Assembly (NCBI GenBank): GCA_947044405.1
Contig: CAMRHE010000011.1
Span: 3,774,501-3,838,500 of the forward strand
Length of the DNA: 64,000 nucleotides
From: Leptodactylus fallax
Taxonomy: Eukaryota > Chordata > Amphibia > Anura > Leptodactylidae
Direction: 5' to 3'
Shown: positions 1 to 13,519 of the stretch, piece by piece
Layout of the letters: each line of letters begins with the position of its first letter
Numbering within the stretch: the stretch's first letter is position 1
Notes under the pieces: generated by a model
Told to the model about the DNA's origin: nothing
Seen by the model: the letters and a program-made list of their open reading frames with translations, nothing else
The model's database searches: none
Program-made: the position numbers and the translations under genes

Positions 1-3000
1 ACCCAAAGCTGTACAGCCCAGAGCAAATTGTAACAAACACAGATGAATGCAACTATATGCTATAACTATAGAATAACATGGAAATATGGGCACAGTTCAC
101 ACCAGCAGGTTTTTATCAGATATTGCCTCAGCACTATATGCATATCAATAAAGTAAATCATTCTCACTATGCCCCAAATTTTTTGTTCTGGTTCTGCATT
201 TCTACAGGGTGCCTGAAGAGCTGTAACTATATTATCTCCACTGGATTTAGATTACTTTTGTACTATATTGTCTACTGTTACTGTATGCATTGTTACTAAA
301 GGTATAGATTTTTATATACTATCGGGGGACTATCTTTTTTAGTAATGGAGCTGTTCTCTTTTCAAAAGTATCTATATATACAGATGTGTCCACATTTAAC
401 TGAGCTTCAATTTGATTAAAGCTTACCTCCAATTGTAAAACAAGTTTTCATAAATGAATAATGCAGGCGAATATAAGAAACTTTTAAATATATATTATAA
501 GGGTATATGGTTTTTTTCTCCATTTATCAGGTTGTATTCATCTTTTCTGCTCTAGAGTCACTTTAACTAATGATGGGAGAACCTCGCAAGATTTGCTTTA
601 CTAAGGAGGTTCGCCAGCAAATTTTGATTTTTCAAACCGTGGTACTTTTATTATATTCTGAGGTCTCTTCAGACCCCAGAGTATAATAAGTGGAGGCCTG
701 AGGGAGGTGTAGAAAATACACTCACTGATACTCACCTTTGCTCACCTCTCCAAGATTTCAGTGCAGTTTCAGCCCTCCTGATTAAAGTCACAGGCCACAG
801 CGGAGACAGGCCAAAACACAAGTCTCCGCTGTCCTGGATGCGTGACAAAATAACAATTGCATTCTTTTTGTACCATGATACAACTTCTACCATGCATTTT
901 CTACTTGGCTTTAGTCTTCTGCAATGAGTTTTGTCTCAGCAAACACCTAGAAAGTAATTTCTGCAAAATGTCTGGCACAATGTTTTATTGGAAAGATTTA
1001 TTCAGCAAAATAATGAAATATATCTCTTTACATTTGTACATTTTACATTGCTTGATAGTTCTCTGGTTAAATATATATTTAAGCCATGTTGCTTCATTGT
1101 GCTATTATACAAACATTTAAGTCAAATGAAAGAACAGCTTGCTGGGTTTAAACCATTTGCTTTTGCAAGTCGAAATAATTCAATTTAAAAGCTAACAGCA
1201 TGCTAGCAATTAGTACTGCCTTTTAGTCATTATTTAATAAGTCATAATTGCAAATTTAAATTCATTTTCAAAAAAATGAAAAAGCATAACTATGCTATAC
1301 TTCTACTTCATAGAAAAGATGGGCTAATCATTATACTGCATCTTCAAAGTAGCCGACAAAAGACATTTCAGTAGGCACCAAATCCTGCAGACTAAATAGC
1401 CTACAGATATGTAATTAAAGCTGAAACAGAGTCTACAGTTACTATGAATTAAAAAGGGTCAGCTGTGACGTCTCATAAGAGATGGCTTAAGCCATAATTG
1501 TTCAAGAAGGTCAAATTGTTTTTTCATCATTTTTTTGAAGTTGTTTTTAAACACAGTTTGATACTGGAAAACGATTATACCATTGAAGTTAAAGGATGCA
1601 GAAAAAGCTCTTGGGTCAATTAAAGTAGCATGCCTGCCATCAATATGTATATTGTGGTGAACTGAGAAGAAAGAATTCTCAAAAACAACACATTCAAGGG
1701 GTTATTCAAGTTAATGGGAGACTCTGTACAACAATGTCACTGAGACTATTAAACTTTATTCAGTGACTCCGCATGGGTTATGTTTTACTTACAGGTGTTA
1801 AAATATAACTGGCATGAGTCATGTTGTTGAAGTATTCAATTGTCAGATTTGCTGCTCGACCTAGACAAATGTCTATGTGTTAAGTTTTAGACAAAAAGTT
1901 TTTATATTTGTCCTTGTATATAATAATAAACATATTTCCACAGAAAGTCCCCATGTTTTCAACAAACAAGTGTCATTATCTATGTTGGCTGCAAAATGTT
2001 TACTACCATGAACCTATCTGTAGATAGATCTCATCTACACATCTCATATAACATACTAACTTTTTAAGGCCCCAAATAACAATTAAAGCAGTTGTCCAGC
2101 TTTTTATATTGATGACCTGCTTCCAGCACCATTTACCATGTAAATCCAGCACCAGTAACAGGTGTGAACAGCTGATTGGTGTTGGACCCCCACCATTCAG
2201 ATATTAATGACCTATTCTAAGTGAAGGGGCTAAGAACACCGTTGTCTAAAAGGCCAAATCTAAAATCACTAAGTTCTTGAGATTTTATTTGTAAATTAAA
2301 CAGGTGTCACATTAGCCATAAGCAATGTGCTTATTAGTAAATAGTTTTTCAGGCTATAAATATCTATCCATTAATTATCCATTATCTATCCATACCTATC
2401 CATTAATTTGGGAGGCTGTCTGCTTCCTGCTCCATTTTCAGTGTAACAGCTGCTAAGAACAGATAAGCGATGGAGGTGCCAGGTGTCAGACCCCCCACAG
2501 ATCTGATATGAGTGATCTATATTGTGGTTAGATCACAAGCAATACTTTTAAAATGTATGATATACAGAAATGATTTTTAATTCCAAATTTTTTTTTCTAC
2601 AAATATACATTTTGTAAATGCATCCTGAAAGTTTGTCAGGCTTTTCTACAGATCATGAAATAATATAGTTCAAGTCTAAATGCACAAAACAATCCACAAT
2701 AAACCTATAATTCAAGATTCATGAAAAAAAGGTTGTTCATATCAAAAAAATAAAAAAGGTTGTACATATCGAAAAATCATTGTTCTTATTAGCAATATCT
2801 ATAGATCTAGATATAGATCTATAGACCGGCCATACAGTTTAGATTTTAGACGGCTGCATTGATTGATTGTATAAATGATCCCCACCATCAATATTAACAA
2901 CTAAAGTGCCAGGGCAGTTTATTTGTTAAAAAAAAGTGCAATGAGTTTGAGCTATTTGACTGATAAACAGCCAAAAGTAGTCAATTGTGCAAATCCCTAG

Positions 3001-3034
3001 TATTTTCAGCTAAGAGACAGCTTATAGATCTGTT
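1..3034. other. AT-rich non-coding spacer
   Basis: No open frame here resembles a gene and no complete repeat is delimited. The stretch is AT-rich and mostly looks single-copy. It holds a truncated CpG-containing cassette (about 570-840). It also holds weak matches, at about 2090-2235 and 2400-2520, to the interior of the TTAA-flanked miniature elements seen elsewhere, with wording like 'gttgtccag' followed by a GATC-rich, CCCCC-containing section. Both are too decayed to bound. Intron or intergenic DNA cannot be told apart. Confidence 0.6.
570..840. repeat. Truncated miniature-element cassette with palindrome
   Basis: A 19-bp palindrome arm pair at 648-689 (TTATTATAYTCTGRGGTCT facing its complement) matches the palindromes at about 28260, 28560, 38125 and 46260. 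It is followed by a sequence containing TACTCACC (an inverted splice-donor-like motif), as in the other cassettes. The left edge (gatgggagaacctcgc) resembles the TAGAGATGGGCGAA end of the hAT miniature element at 46019. The right part is lost and no target duplication was found. Confidence 0.5.
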
Positions 3035-3047
3035 TTTGAATACTCAA

Positions 3048-4135
3048 GTAGTATAATGTTGTACCATATTAGCCATAGAAAGTAGTGGAAGAGTGAAGAA
3101 ATTAGGCGATACCTTTTAGAGGCTAACTGAGTATATTTGATAGTTAGCTTTCGAGAGTCTAGCTCTCTTCTTCATACATACAAGAAACTGAAAATTCACA
3201 CACTCTTTATAAACTCAAGACCTGGATTTGCAAAGGATCTTAGAATCTTTAAAGAAAATCAAAATGCAGTGTAAGTAGAGAAGTTATTTACAATAGGTCA
3301 AGAAATAAACAATCTGGAAACTTGTGGGGCGTTACAGAGGGATCATTAATTCTTGCTGTTATCTGTTTGCAATCAGGTGGTGATTTGTGACCACTATGTA
3401 TGAACTGTGAGGGTCACAAATCACCACCTGATTGCAAATAGATAACAGCAAGAATTAATGATCCCTCCATCATGCCCCACAAGTTTCCAGATTGTTTATT
3501 TCTTGACCTGTTGTAAATAACTTCTCTACTTATATTGCATTTTGATTTTCTTTAAAGATTCTAAGATCCTTTGCAAATCCAGGTCTCGTGTGTATAAAGA
3601 GTATGTGAATGTAACGTCTCTGCCTGTTCGGGTCTCTGCAGCACCCTCCGCCCGCACGCGGCGGCGCAGGAAGCGTGCTCAGTTTGATTCCTTGTTTAAG
3701 ATTCTTGTTGCTCCGTCTGAACACTGTCCTAGACTATGTAATTGATTTTCTGCCACACCCATCTCCTTCACCTTGGTTTTCCTCTGCTCCACTAATAGTG
3801 GACCTCTCTTTGTTGTTGTTTGTCCTGTCTGCGTTCTTTGTTGTCACCTATATTAGGATGGGACTGTCGACTGGTTGCTGGCTGTCGCCTAGGACAGATC
3901 GGGCAAATTAGCCAGGGACAGGGGGGGGGGTTTCAGCTTAGGGTCCACTGTCTTGTTGTGCCCCTCCCCCCAGGGTTCTGCAGTAGCACTGGGGAATTGC
4001 TCAACTTGCAATTCCCTTACAGTAAATTTTCAGTTTCTTGTATGTCTGAAGAATAGAGCTAGACTCTCGAAAGCTTACTGTCAAATATACTCAGCCTCTA
4101 AAAGGTATCGCCTGATTTCTTCACTCTTCCACTAC
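3048..4135. mobile_element. Fold-back Penelope-like element remnant
   Basis: The left arm (3048 to about 3390) is the reverse complement of the right arm (about 3412-3609 plus 4027-4135). Both match the 3' untranslated region of the Penelope-like element at 50369-51762, including its terminal phrase 'ggtatcgcctgatttcttc'. The short centre (about 3391-3411) matches the last codons of that element's ORF. A 13-bp direct repeat, TTTGAATACTCAA, flanks it at 3035-3047 and 4136-4148. Head-to-head partial copies are known for Penelope elements. The copy carries no functional protein and is split by a solo LTR at 3610-4021. Confidence 0.82.
3610..4021 (+). mobile_element. Solo LTR inserted in the fold-back Penelope copy
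   Basis: The 412-bp insert begins TGTAACG and ends CCTTACA, the TG...CA form of a long terminal repeat with a short TGTAA/TTACA inverted terminus. Removing it restores continuity with the opposite arm of the host Penelope copy. The flanks are GTGAA (3605-3609) and GTAAA (4022-4026), a 5-bp target duplication with one substitution. A 5-bp duplication fits Ty3/Gypsy-type integration. The body is CpG-rich at its left and carries a G run near 3921. No second LTR or internal coding remains, so LTR-LTR recombination is inferred. Strand is arbitrary. Confidence 0.72.
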
Positions 4136-4317
4136 TTTGAATACTCAAAGCAGCTACATGGCATGCCTCCATTCACTGACCAAAATGGCTGAAATGTGAC
4201 ATTTCAGGCACCAAAAATTTAATGTATATGGCCAGCTTTATCCATCCAATATTTACATTTATAATATACACATAAATCTGCTATGGCATTAAAACCATAA
4301 ACAAAGATAAGCATAAG

Positions 4318-4858
4318 TTTAACAGACAGCGGATCGTAGACCCACTGTGCCACCTAACAGGTTTGATTTTAAGCTACTCCTGAGGGTGTTGTTTAATGGT
4401 CCTGTGGTTTTTATGCATTAACCCTTGTACTGGGATCTGGCCTTCGCTATATGGGACCACCAAGTTGCTACCTCTAGGAGTAGTACCATTGTAGGTGGCA
4501 GCTGATTCAAGGCTAAACAGATGATCAAAGGTCAGGAGCAGGCAGCAGAGATACAAGGTTGTGGGAAGCCAAAAGGTCTTACACAGAGAAAAAGCAGGTC
4601 AGGAACAGTATCAGAAGCATTCAGAAATCAGTCTGAGGTCAGTAATAGGAAGATCAAGCAGGAACACAAACTCAAAACCCTCACAGGAACTGAATATGCA
4701 AGAACCTATGTTGCTCAGGAGCAGATATAACAAGACAAGAGCATTCTGCAATTACCTGGGAGGTACACAAGTGTATATGTTAACCCTCAAGTTGCTGAGA
4801 GGGAGTGCATCCGCATTATGGGCACACTCAGGTGCATCAGCATCAGGAGGATGTTACA
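4318..4858 (-). mobile_element. Solo LTR, minus orientation
   Basis: Read on the minus strand, the segment starts TGTAACATCC and ends near TGTTAAA, giving TGTAACA/TGTTA-type ends with one decayed base. The flanks ATAAG (4313-4317) and ATAAT (4859-4863) match at four of five positions, compatible with a 5-bp target duplication. Length is 541 bp. No coding sequence or partner LTR is near. The ends differ in sequence from the LTR at 3610, so it is a separate family of probable Gypsy type. Confidence 0.6.
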
Positions 4859-4863
4859 ATAAT

Positions 4864-5389
4864 CTGACCAAATGTAACAAAAGCCAAATTATCATTTCTT
4901 AGAATTAATAAGAGCATCTCAAAAATAGCAGGTATGTTAGACTCTTCTAGGTATGTAGTGGATAGTGACTAACAGAAGTGGTCCAAGGAAGAACAACTGG
5001 TGAATCGGTAACAGAGCTTTGCCCAAAACTTATTGAGAAACAATAGAAGACAAGTCTAGAAATATCTGGTCTGATCCCAAATAAGAAATACTGAGGCACA
5101 GATTGCTGAAAAATGTAATGTTGGTCACAATAGAAAAGGTATCAGAACACACAGTGCATCACAGCTTGGTGCTTATGGAGCTATGTAACTGAAGACTGGT
5201 TGGAGTACCCATGCTGAACCTTGTCCATTCTGAAAACACCTACAATTATCAATTTTCATCTCTTTTCTCAAAAATCAGTTTTATAGCATATCATAAGGAT
5301 GTGATCAATGGGAGACACTAACCGCACTTGAGTGCCAATCAATAGATGTCAAAAACCTCAGTTTTGCTACTATTGCTTTAAGGTTACCA
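4864..5389. other. Unassigned spacer
   Basis: No open frame, terminal repeat, tandem repeat or RNA gene is recognised in this stretch. Confidence 0.5.
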
Positions 5390-6050
5390 TGCCAACCTGA
5401 GAAGCTTCTGCAGTGTCAGATTTCTGTTTGGCTTATCTAATTAGAAACTGAGCAGGCATATATAAACCCTCTTCCTTCTGAACCAGGTGCCTGCTAATTT
5501 AGTTTGTGCTCTAGTTAAGCTCTGAACTGTGATTGTGTGTACTGGATTGCTAAATACTGACCTCTGGCTTGATGTTAGAACTCTGTTTGTCTACCAATTC
5601 TACCTCTGATGTGACTTCTCATAACTGACCCTTGTTACTAGTATTCTGTTTGTCTCCTGATTCTGCATCTTACATGACTTCTTGTAATTGATTTGACCTG
5701 GACGTTCACTCTTCTGATTTCTCCTCCTGATTCTGGTTTGATTTCTGTTAGTAGAGTGTTTATTTCTCATACAGTTTTTGTGGTGATAATTTGGACCCCA
5801 AATTCAGAAAAGTCCATCTTGCCTTGCGGCTGGCACTGATGAAGGCATTTGGGCATCTGGGACTTGTATCTCAGTGCTGTATAGGATTTAAACAGCTAGT
5901 TCTACTGCTCTCTGTTATCAGACAGATCCTGCTATTTTCTGATATTTGCTCCAGGAACTTTACCACAACAATAGAGAAGGGGTTGTATGTTTATGGTCAT
6001 TATTCAGTGGCGTGAATGTGAACTGGGAACTCTAGTTGTGGACCCCTACA
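5390..6050 (+). repeat. Probable decayed LTR (Gypsy-like) segment
   Basis: A TATATAAA box lies at about 5459. It is followed by a pyrimidine-rich stretch of repeated 'ctgatt/ctgacc' phrases and then 'aaagtccatcttgccttgcgg' near 5810. The last part, and the following 'gatgaaggcatttgggcatctggg', recur in divergent form near 30272 and 47010. That indicates a dispersed family. The promoter-then-R/U5-like order suggests an LTR end. Boundaries and target duplication are not visible. Confidence 0.4.
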
Positions 6051-6230
6051 ATCCCACTTCTTCAGTATTTTATAATTTCACAACTCTGCAGATACATACT
6101 CAGTTTTACCTGTGTAATCTCCTTTTTTTATTTGTATTCTTTTAGTTGTATATAGCTTGAAACAAATGTACACTAAGCAGAGAACACAACATTAGAACAC
6201 ATATGTCAATCTTTGACTATGATATGTTTT

Positions 6231-6234
<4 letters not shown>

Positions 6235-6270
<36 letters not shown>
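6235..6270. repeat. (TA)n microsatellite
   Basis: An uninterrupted run of alternating A and T, about 36 bp, abuts the Penelope-like fragment that follows. Confidence 0.9.
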
Positions 6271-6274
<4 letters not shown>

Positions 6275-6622
6275 CCGTATACAATCCGCCAGCATTATGC
6301 AAGAAAGATGGAAATCCTTTAATGGAGATTGTTGACAGACCCCACTTATAAACCCTCACAGGGGTCTTTATCAAGTGTAAACAAGTACATTCACCATCAC
6401 ACTATTTAAATGCAAAAATACCAATCGTAATTAGCAAAATAATAGGCCAATCACAGCCCATCTAGCAACATGTAATAAACAAACACAATAAGTATTCATA
6501 TAGATATAAAATAAATACACTCAGTGTAGTACATAAATACATATATCTGTACCCACAACATGCACGACAGTACTCCATCTTCACATGAAGTGTTGCATAA
6601 AAAGAAACCGAATACAATCCGC
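6271..6622 (-). mobile_element. Penelope-like 3' fragment between 19-bp repeats
   Basis: The minus strand reads '...gataaagacccctgtgagg...' and then 'attaaaggatttccatc' toward 'ctggcggattgtat'. This is the kind of 3' tail I associate with Neptune-type Penelope elements in frogs; that family link is from memory. GAAACCGWATACAATCCGC occurs at 6271-6289 and 6604-6622 with one mismatch. It may be a target duplication, or the short direct repeat (pseudo-LTR) of a tandem Penelope copy. No coding sequence remains. Confidence 0.45.
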
Positions 6623-7265
6623 TGTTGCATTCCATTTTCTGCATGTAAAATTCACCACACAGGAAATGAGAATTGAAAATAATTAGAACACTATACCAAT
6701 AGAGTAATTGTTTTCTTGGAAAAATATGGAATAGATAAATAGAGTAAAATGTCACATCAATTGTGAGTATGCTAGCTCTGATTTCAGGCTACATTACTTA
6801 TATAAACTGGTTTTGGAGGGAGATGAATACGTTGACAACATTCATAGCTATCTACAATTGTTGGGGTTGGGTAGGATCCCACCAGATAAGGCAGGTGTTT
6901 TGCTACAGCATCTATAGCACCTATGTAGATTGTATAGTACTCTGTGTTTATTGACTAGACACTCTAGTCCTAGAAACTGTATTCTTCATTGTAGAAATCC
7001 ACTATAAGGGTCCTTTAACCGTTGTCAGATTTGACATGGATTTCTGAGCAGATTCCATGTAAAAATCCACATCAAATCCAATGACATATCACATCTAATG
7101 CCTCTTAAACCTGGTTCATATCATATGCAATGTTGCTGGAAAAAAAATTGCCATCCAGGAAACCAGCATGTAATTTATTTCCAGGGATTCCACATGGGAA
7201 AGTCAAGGATTACTTCCATTGAATGACATTGGGTCCAATACTCAAGATCTTTTACAACATTTTAA

Positions 7266-8250
<985 letters not shown>

Positions 8251-9336
8251 ATGCAGATTTAATCTGACACTTTTGAACAAACCCTATGGATGTGCTAATA
8301 TTGCCACATCAATATCAGAACAGATTGGTGAGTGGCAATGTTGGTTTCCCCAGGAGCAGATAGTACCAGATAGAGAACTGCTAAAGATACCACTTGTACA
8401 TTATTAGATGTATAAATGTTTAAATAGCACACATGCCAAATAAAAATATGCAGGATGGAGTCTGCAGAGTCCCCTACTTATTGGAATAATTGCATAATAA
8501 TTATTATAACTAATTTTTACAAAGGAAGTACAATTTGTGTAATCGTAAAATATATAACTTCCTTAAACCATTCCATACCTATATGCTAAATAAGTTGCAT
8601 TTCAATGCCATATAAAGTCATGTAGTGCAATTATGCTATTGTATTTTGTATCTACTCACATATACAAAAAACACATTGATGAAGAAAATGTTACTTCAGT
8701 ATGTCACAATCCCATAAAGAAACTATTTTCACACTTCAATTCAATTACCATGGTCATAAAAAGTAAAGACATAAAATAAGATGACTGTTAGCCAAAGGAA
8801 GAAAAAGAACATCTTTGGATGTATTGTGAATCAATCTTAAGATTGAGTTGTAAAAAGTCAAAAGTTCCTGGTAGCCTTTTTCTGACTGGACTGTGAATAG
8901 AGCTTATTGTAATAGTTATGTAAGTACATGAAAATTTATCTTTAGAATTATTAATGATTCTATTTCAGCCACTCCTTAAATAGTAAATGTGGGACTATAA
9001 ATAGGATACTGAGAATGTCTATATTTATTAGTCTGAATGAGAACTTCTACACATCAGTTTGAAAGGAATCATGATAGAGTCACATTTAATTATTGTAAAA
9101 GAATGTCACTAATGCTAATAAAACCAAAATATTTGATCAATAATCAATATTTGGTTATTAGTGTTATAAGTTGGCACTATATTATTAAGATTTAAGTGTC
9201 ATAAAGATTACATTTTTTGTTTCTCAGTTAAACTCATGGCTGGTCTTGTGTCTCAGGGCTCTCTGGATCACTAAAATCAATCTCAAACACCTGTGATAAT
9301 TAGTTTGGCAGGTTATCCTAATTAAAGGAAACCTAC
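8251..9336. other. AT-rich spacer
   Basis: No gene, complete terminal repeat or tandem array is recognised. Short local inverted wording occurs around 9110-9180 (atatttgatcaataatcaatattt) but has no flanking duplication. Confidence 0.5.
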
Positions 9337-9340
9337 TTAA

Positions 9341-10027
9341 GGCTAAGACCCCACGGAGCGAATCACTGCCAACAAACACTGCGAAAAGGACCGTGGCAGA
9401 AATGCATTGCACTTTTTTTGGGCAGCGTTTTTCACAGAAAGACCATAGTTTTCCGCTATGGACTATTATACTTATATGGAAAATAACAGTGTTTCCGTAG
9501 GTATAATTGGCATACTGCGATTTACAAAAACTCAATGATTTTTGAAATCTCAGAATTTCCATTGCAGATTTTTTTTTCTGCAATACGTGGAATCCCATCC
9601 ACTTTACAGGTAATATAAAATAAAAGTGGGGCCCCGGCATATTTTATTTTTTTGAGCCAAAGCCAAAAATGGCTACAGTAATGGGAAATATATAGGAAGT
9701 ACTTATACTTCTACCTTTCGCTTCTGGCTTTGGCTCAAAAAAAGTAACAAACTGCAACAGAAAAAAGATGCGTTTCTGCAACGTTGGGCCTTAGTTTAAA
9801 TCTATGGCCCCATGTTGTTGAAATGCAGATTTTTTTGTTGCAGATTTTGCTGCATTTTTTATTTTGAGCCAAATGAGTGCAATTAACATAAAGGAAAACA
9901 TTTAAGTGCTTTCTTTATATTTTCCATTCTTTTTGTAGCCATTCCTGACTCCATTCCTGGCTCAAAAAAACGCAGAAAAATCTGCAACAAAAAAACGCTG
10001 CGTTTCTGCAAAGTGGGGTCTAAGCCT
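9341..10027. mobile_element. TTAA-type miniature element
   Basis: The left end TTAAGGCTAAGACCCCAC and right end GTGGGGTCTAAGCCTAA are inverted repeats. TTAA is present on the left (9337-9340); its right partner is mutated. The interior repeats GCAGAAACGC/TGCGTTT wording in both orientations. The element at 42992-43260 shares its ends and internal phrases such as 'aatcccatccac'. A piggyBac- or Kolobok-like origin is inferred from TTAA only. It has no coding capacity. Confidence 0.6.
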
Positions 10028-10439
10028 AAGAATGACACTCCACATTATTAAGCAGGCAACAGATTTCAATCAATATGGAACATGCTGTAATTTATATGCT
10101 CCAAGATGCCGCCCCCTTAATACACGTGAGAGTTCAGAGTTCGGAACACCATACTACCACATCTCCTGGCTGGTACAACTCCTCCCTGGTGTTCTGTGAA
10201 GGGCTATCCCCACACATCACATCAATGCAGACTGTTTACTATGGAGAAAATTGAGGTGGGGATTGCGATACAGACAAACAGTAGGTATTGACAAATACAG
10301 CTCCTAGTGCCCAAGAGTGACAACATTACTTGACAGACAATTGATACAAGAGGAGGATTAGTATCGATCACATTAAAAACATTGCATTGATCGATATGGC
10401 ATCACAGGACTGGACCCAAATGAATCTGATCATCCAGAA

Positions 10440-10930
10440 AAATATAGCACCACTAATTCACTGGTACAAATGGTAAAGATAACACTACATCACCATCAGC
10501 ATAGCTCCACATGCATAGGAGAAAAATATGGAATCACAAAATCACATCAACCTGCACTTTAATACAGATGTAAATATGGGAGTATAATGTCACATCAACT
10601 TGTACTTAACTGCAGGTGAGAATATAGGAGTATAATTTCACAATCACCCATACTTTAATATAACTAGTAGTAGCTAAGTATATGGGAGTAAAATGTCATA
10701 AATGGTACCATCGGTATAGATCCACATGCATAATAAGAAGGTATGGAAGTATAATGTCACATCACCCTATGTTTTAATATAGATGGAAGTATGGGAGTAT
10801 AATGTCATATCAATCTGTACTTTGCAACAGATGGGAATATGGGAATATAATATGTCACCCTCAACCTGTACTTCAATAAAGATAGTAGGTGAGTATATGG
10901 GAGTATAATGTCACATCAACCCACACTTCC
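10440..10930. repeat. Degenerate minisatellite, about 60-80 bp unit
   Basis: The phrase 'atgggagtataatgtcacatcaacctgtactt' recurs with substitutions and small indels about seven or eight times. Units are separated by variable 'aatacagatg' segments, so the period drifts. No terminal repeats or coding potential are seen. Confidence 0.65.
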
Positions 10931-11104
10931 AGACTTACTCCCATGATTCAGAATAAAAGGATCAATAACCAAATTATCAGATCCCATACTGCCTTGTTGT
11001 ATTTCTAATGTAAAATGCTCAATTTGCAAAATGTAATTCAAATTAGGGTTGGCCAGTGTAAAAACTACTGTTGTAATTTACATTAGGTGTACATAATTCC
11101 TTAA

Positions 11105-11385
11105 AGGGGTTTTACATAGCAATATGTAAATTTGTAGATGATTAACGATTAAATATTTTTGCAAATATAAACAATTAAAAGTTTTGCAGAGTTTTAAAGA
11201 TTTCCTCTAACCATCTTAGTGTTGATTGGTTGCCAATTGACTATGAATGCAGAGACTTTCTATGGTCTGGGACTTGTCAGAAACACAACCATGATTTCCT
11301 TATCTTCTCATGCATGTTCTGTGGCTGGATGTTTCTGTATTCTTACCCAAGAAGATGACCCGGCCACAAAAAAAAAAAAAAAAAA
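11105..11385 (+). mobile_element. Left half of a TTAA miniature element
   Basis: After TTAA (11101-11104) the sequence AAAGGGG...TTTGCAAATATAA...GTTTTAAAGATTT and 'tttctatggtctggg' matches the first half of the element at 29454-29953. The copy breaks off around an 18-bp A run, and its right terminal repeat is missing. Confidence 0.6.
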
Positions 11386-12816
11386 AGAAATTGCTGGTTT
11401 CTAACAAGTTTTTATATCATACCCTGTAAGAGTTTACTTGTTCTGTGTACAGTGAATAAACCTGACAGAAATATATTGTTTTACGTGTAAATCTGAATAA
11501 GTCCATATTATTCTCTGGATCAAACACTAGCTGAACATGGACTGATTATAGCTCAGCTTTACTCATATTTGCATGCATGGTAAAAAATCTAGCAGTAGTG
11601 ACTTTTGTATAATACATTTATTTTTTAGTAGGATTCTAACAATTCTGCAACATGATTTCAAATGTCACATCACTTTTATTAACTTGGATTGAAGTGGAGC
11701 CTCTAAAATGTAGCCTGCCATACAAACGCATTATTACAATGGATCACACATTGCAATATTATAACTAACTAGCCACTGTAGGGAAATTTGTGTATACTTA
11801 GGAAACATAAGTAGTCTTTATAAATATGGTACATCTTCAAAAAGCTATACTGTATATCCCGATGTAGTCATTTTTTTTTTCTATCACTGATTGTTTTATA
11901 TGTGTGTCTCTGTCCAAAGAAAGAACCAAGGAATTTCATATCATTTGGTGGTAGTGCTTGTATGTAAAGGATACTATGAACAGGTCAATAAAGAACATAG
12001 GTTTCAATGCATTTCATAGTTGCATTTTATTTAAATAATGTATCAATTTTTTTCATTTTTTTTTTTTTGTGTTTAGAACATTTTAGTATCACACATTGTA
12101 TAATGTTTTACTATTCAATGGTTCCTGAAGGTATTCATTTCTTGGATAATTGGGCTTACCACAACGTAAATATTGTAACATATTGCAAGGAGCTCAAACA
12201 ATATCCAGTTATGTAGCCATTTTGTGTTGCAACTTTTCAATTTTAACCATGGAGTGACTACTACAGTCTGCAGGAATGTACTTTATTGCACTCAACTCGC
12301 ATTACACAAGTCTGGGGAGGTAAAAATGATTTCATTTAAAGTACTGAATACTCATAATACATAATTCATGTTTATATATATTATCCTTTCAACAAACTTA
12401 AAGTAGAAGGCTATAAGCACATTTTATTATGTAAAACATAAAAAAGTCAAAATATTGTAAGACATATCGTCTTCATTTCTATGTTATACCTTGACCATGT
12501 AAGATATGAGTAAGAATAAGAACTCGTTGATCCCTATCGGATCATGTTCCCATCTAGCCTTCACGTGCATGACTAACCAGATTTGTCTGTATGACATTCC
12601 AGCACAATGCATCTTCAGTATTCTAAAATAGATATCCAGTGTATATTCACTTAACTAATTATACACACGGAATAAGGAAATTAGTTTGAGCAGAAGTTCT
12701 GGTTTAAAAGGAAATGTTCCTGCACGCTTTATTTTCTGTTAATCTAATCTAATGATTAGTTTATTGAACTGTTGAAGAATGCTACAACTGGACGACAGTC
12801 AAGGTGTAAATTATTT

Positions 12817-12821
<5 letters not shown>

Positions 12822-12864
<43 letters not shown>
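12822..12864. repeat. (TA)n microsatellite
   Basis: About 43 bp of perfect alternating TA. Confidence 0.92.
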
Positions 12865-12866
<2 letters not shown>

Positions 12867-12869
12867 AAA

Positions 12870-13519
12870 GCAAAAAATAAAGCCGCTGCACATTAAATTA
12901 TTTATAGAATTTTGGTTGCTTTTAAGGGGGTTTTGCAACACATTAACATTACATTTACAAGTTTTTAGGACTTTATACTTTAGTTTAATACACATGTTTA
13001 AAGCTGAATATTAGAAGTTACAAATAAGTAAAATTCTATAGATTAAACTGATTTTTTTTCATTGAGAATACATTATTTTGTACATCTCTATATAGATCCT
13101 GCCTGCTTAAATCAATTTTATATGTTTATTTCACAAGCTAAATATTGAAATAACACATTTTATTTTCCAATAAAAAATAATTTACTAAATAAATAGTGAC
13201 ATAGATATATGTACGCATATGTATTCTTTAGTGGACATGTTTTTAATAAATTTTCAATATTACCACTTGTAATTTCACCTTCTGTATTTCATGTATAGTA
13301 TGCTGCACACATTTTTCTGTAATCTTTTCTGACATAGCATACACAAAATATAGACATTTTTGTATTAAACAGAGGCCAGAGTTTTTAAATTCTAATGAGT
13401 CTGTTAGAATTAGATAGTCAAAGGAAGCAGACGTTGGGGGTGGGCCTGGAAATCCACACCCCACACTCTATTTCAAATACCAGTCAATGGGTTAACAAAT
13501 GACCAACATCCAAATCATC
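12870..13519. other. AT-rich spacer
   Basis: No repeats with definable edges and no gene are recognised. Confidence 0.5.

Noticed and set aside
9224..9640. 138-residue minus-strand open frame
   Set aside because: It overlaps the inverted-repeat miniature element at 9341-10027 and has no domain or family resemblance.
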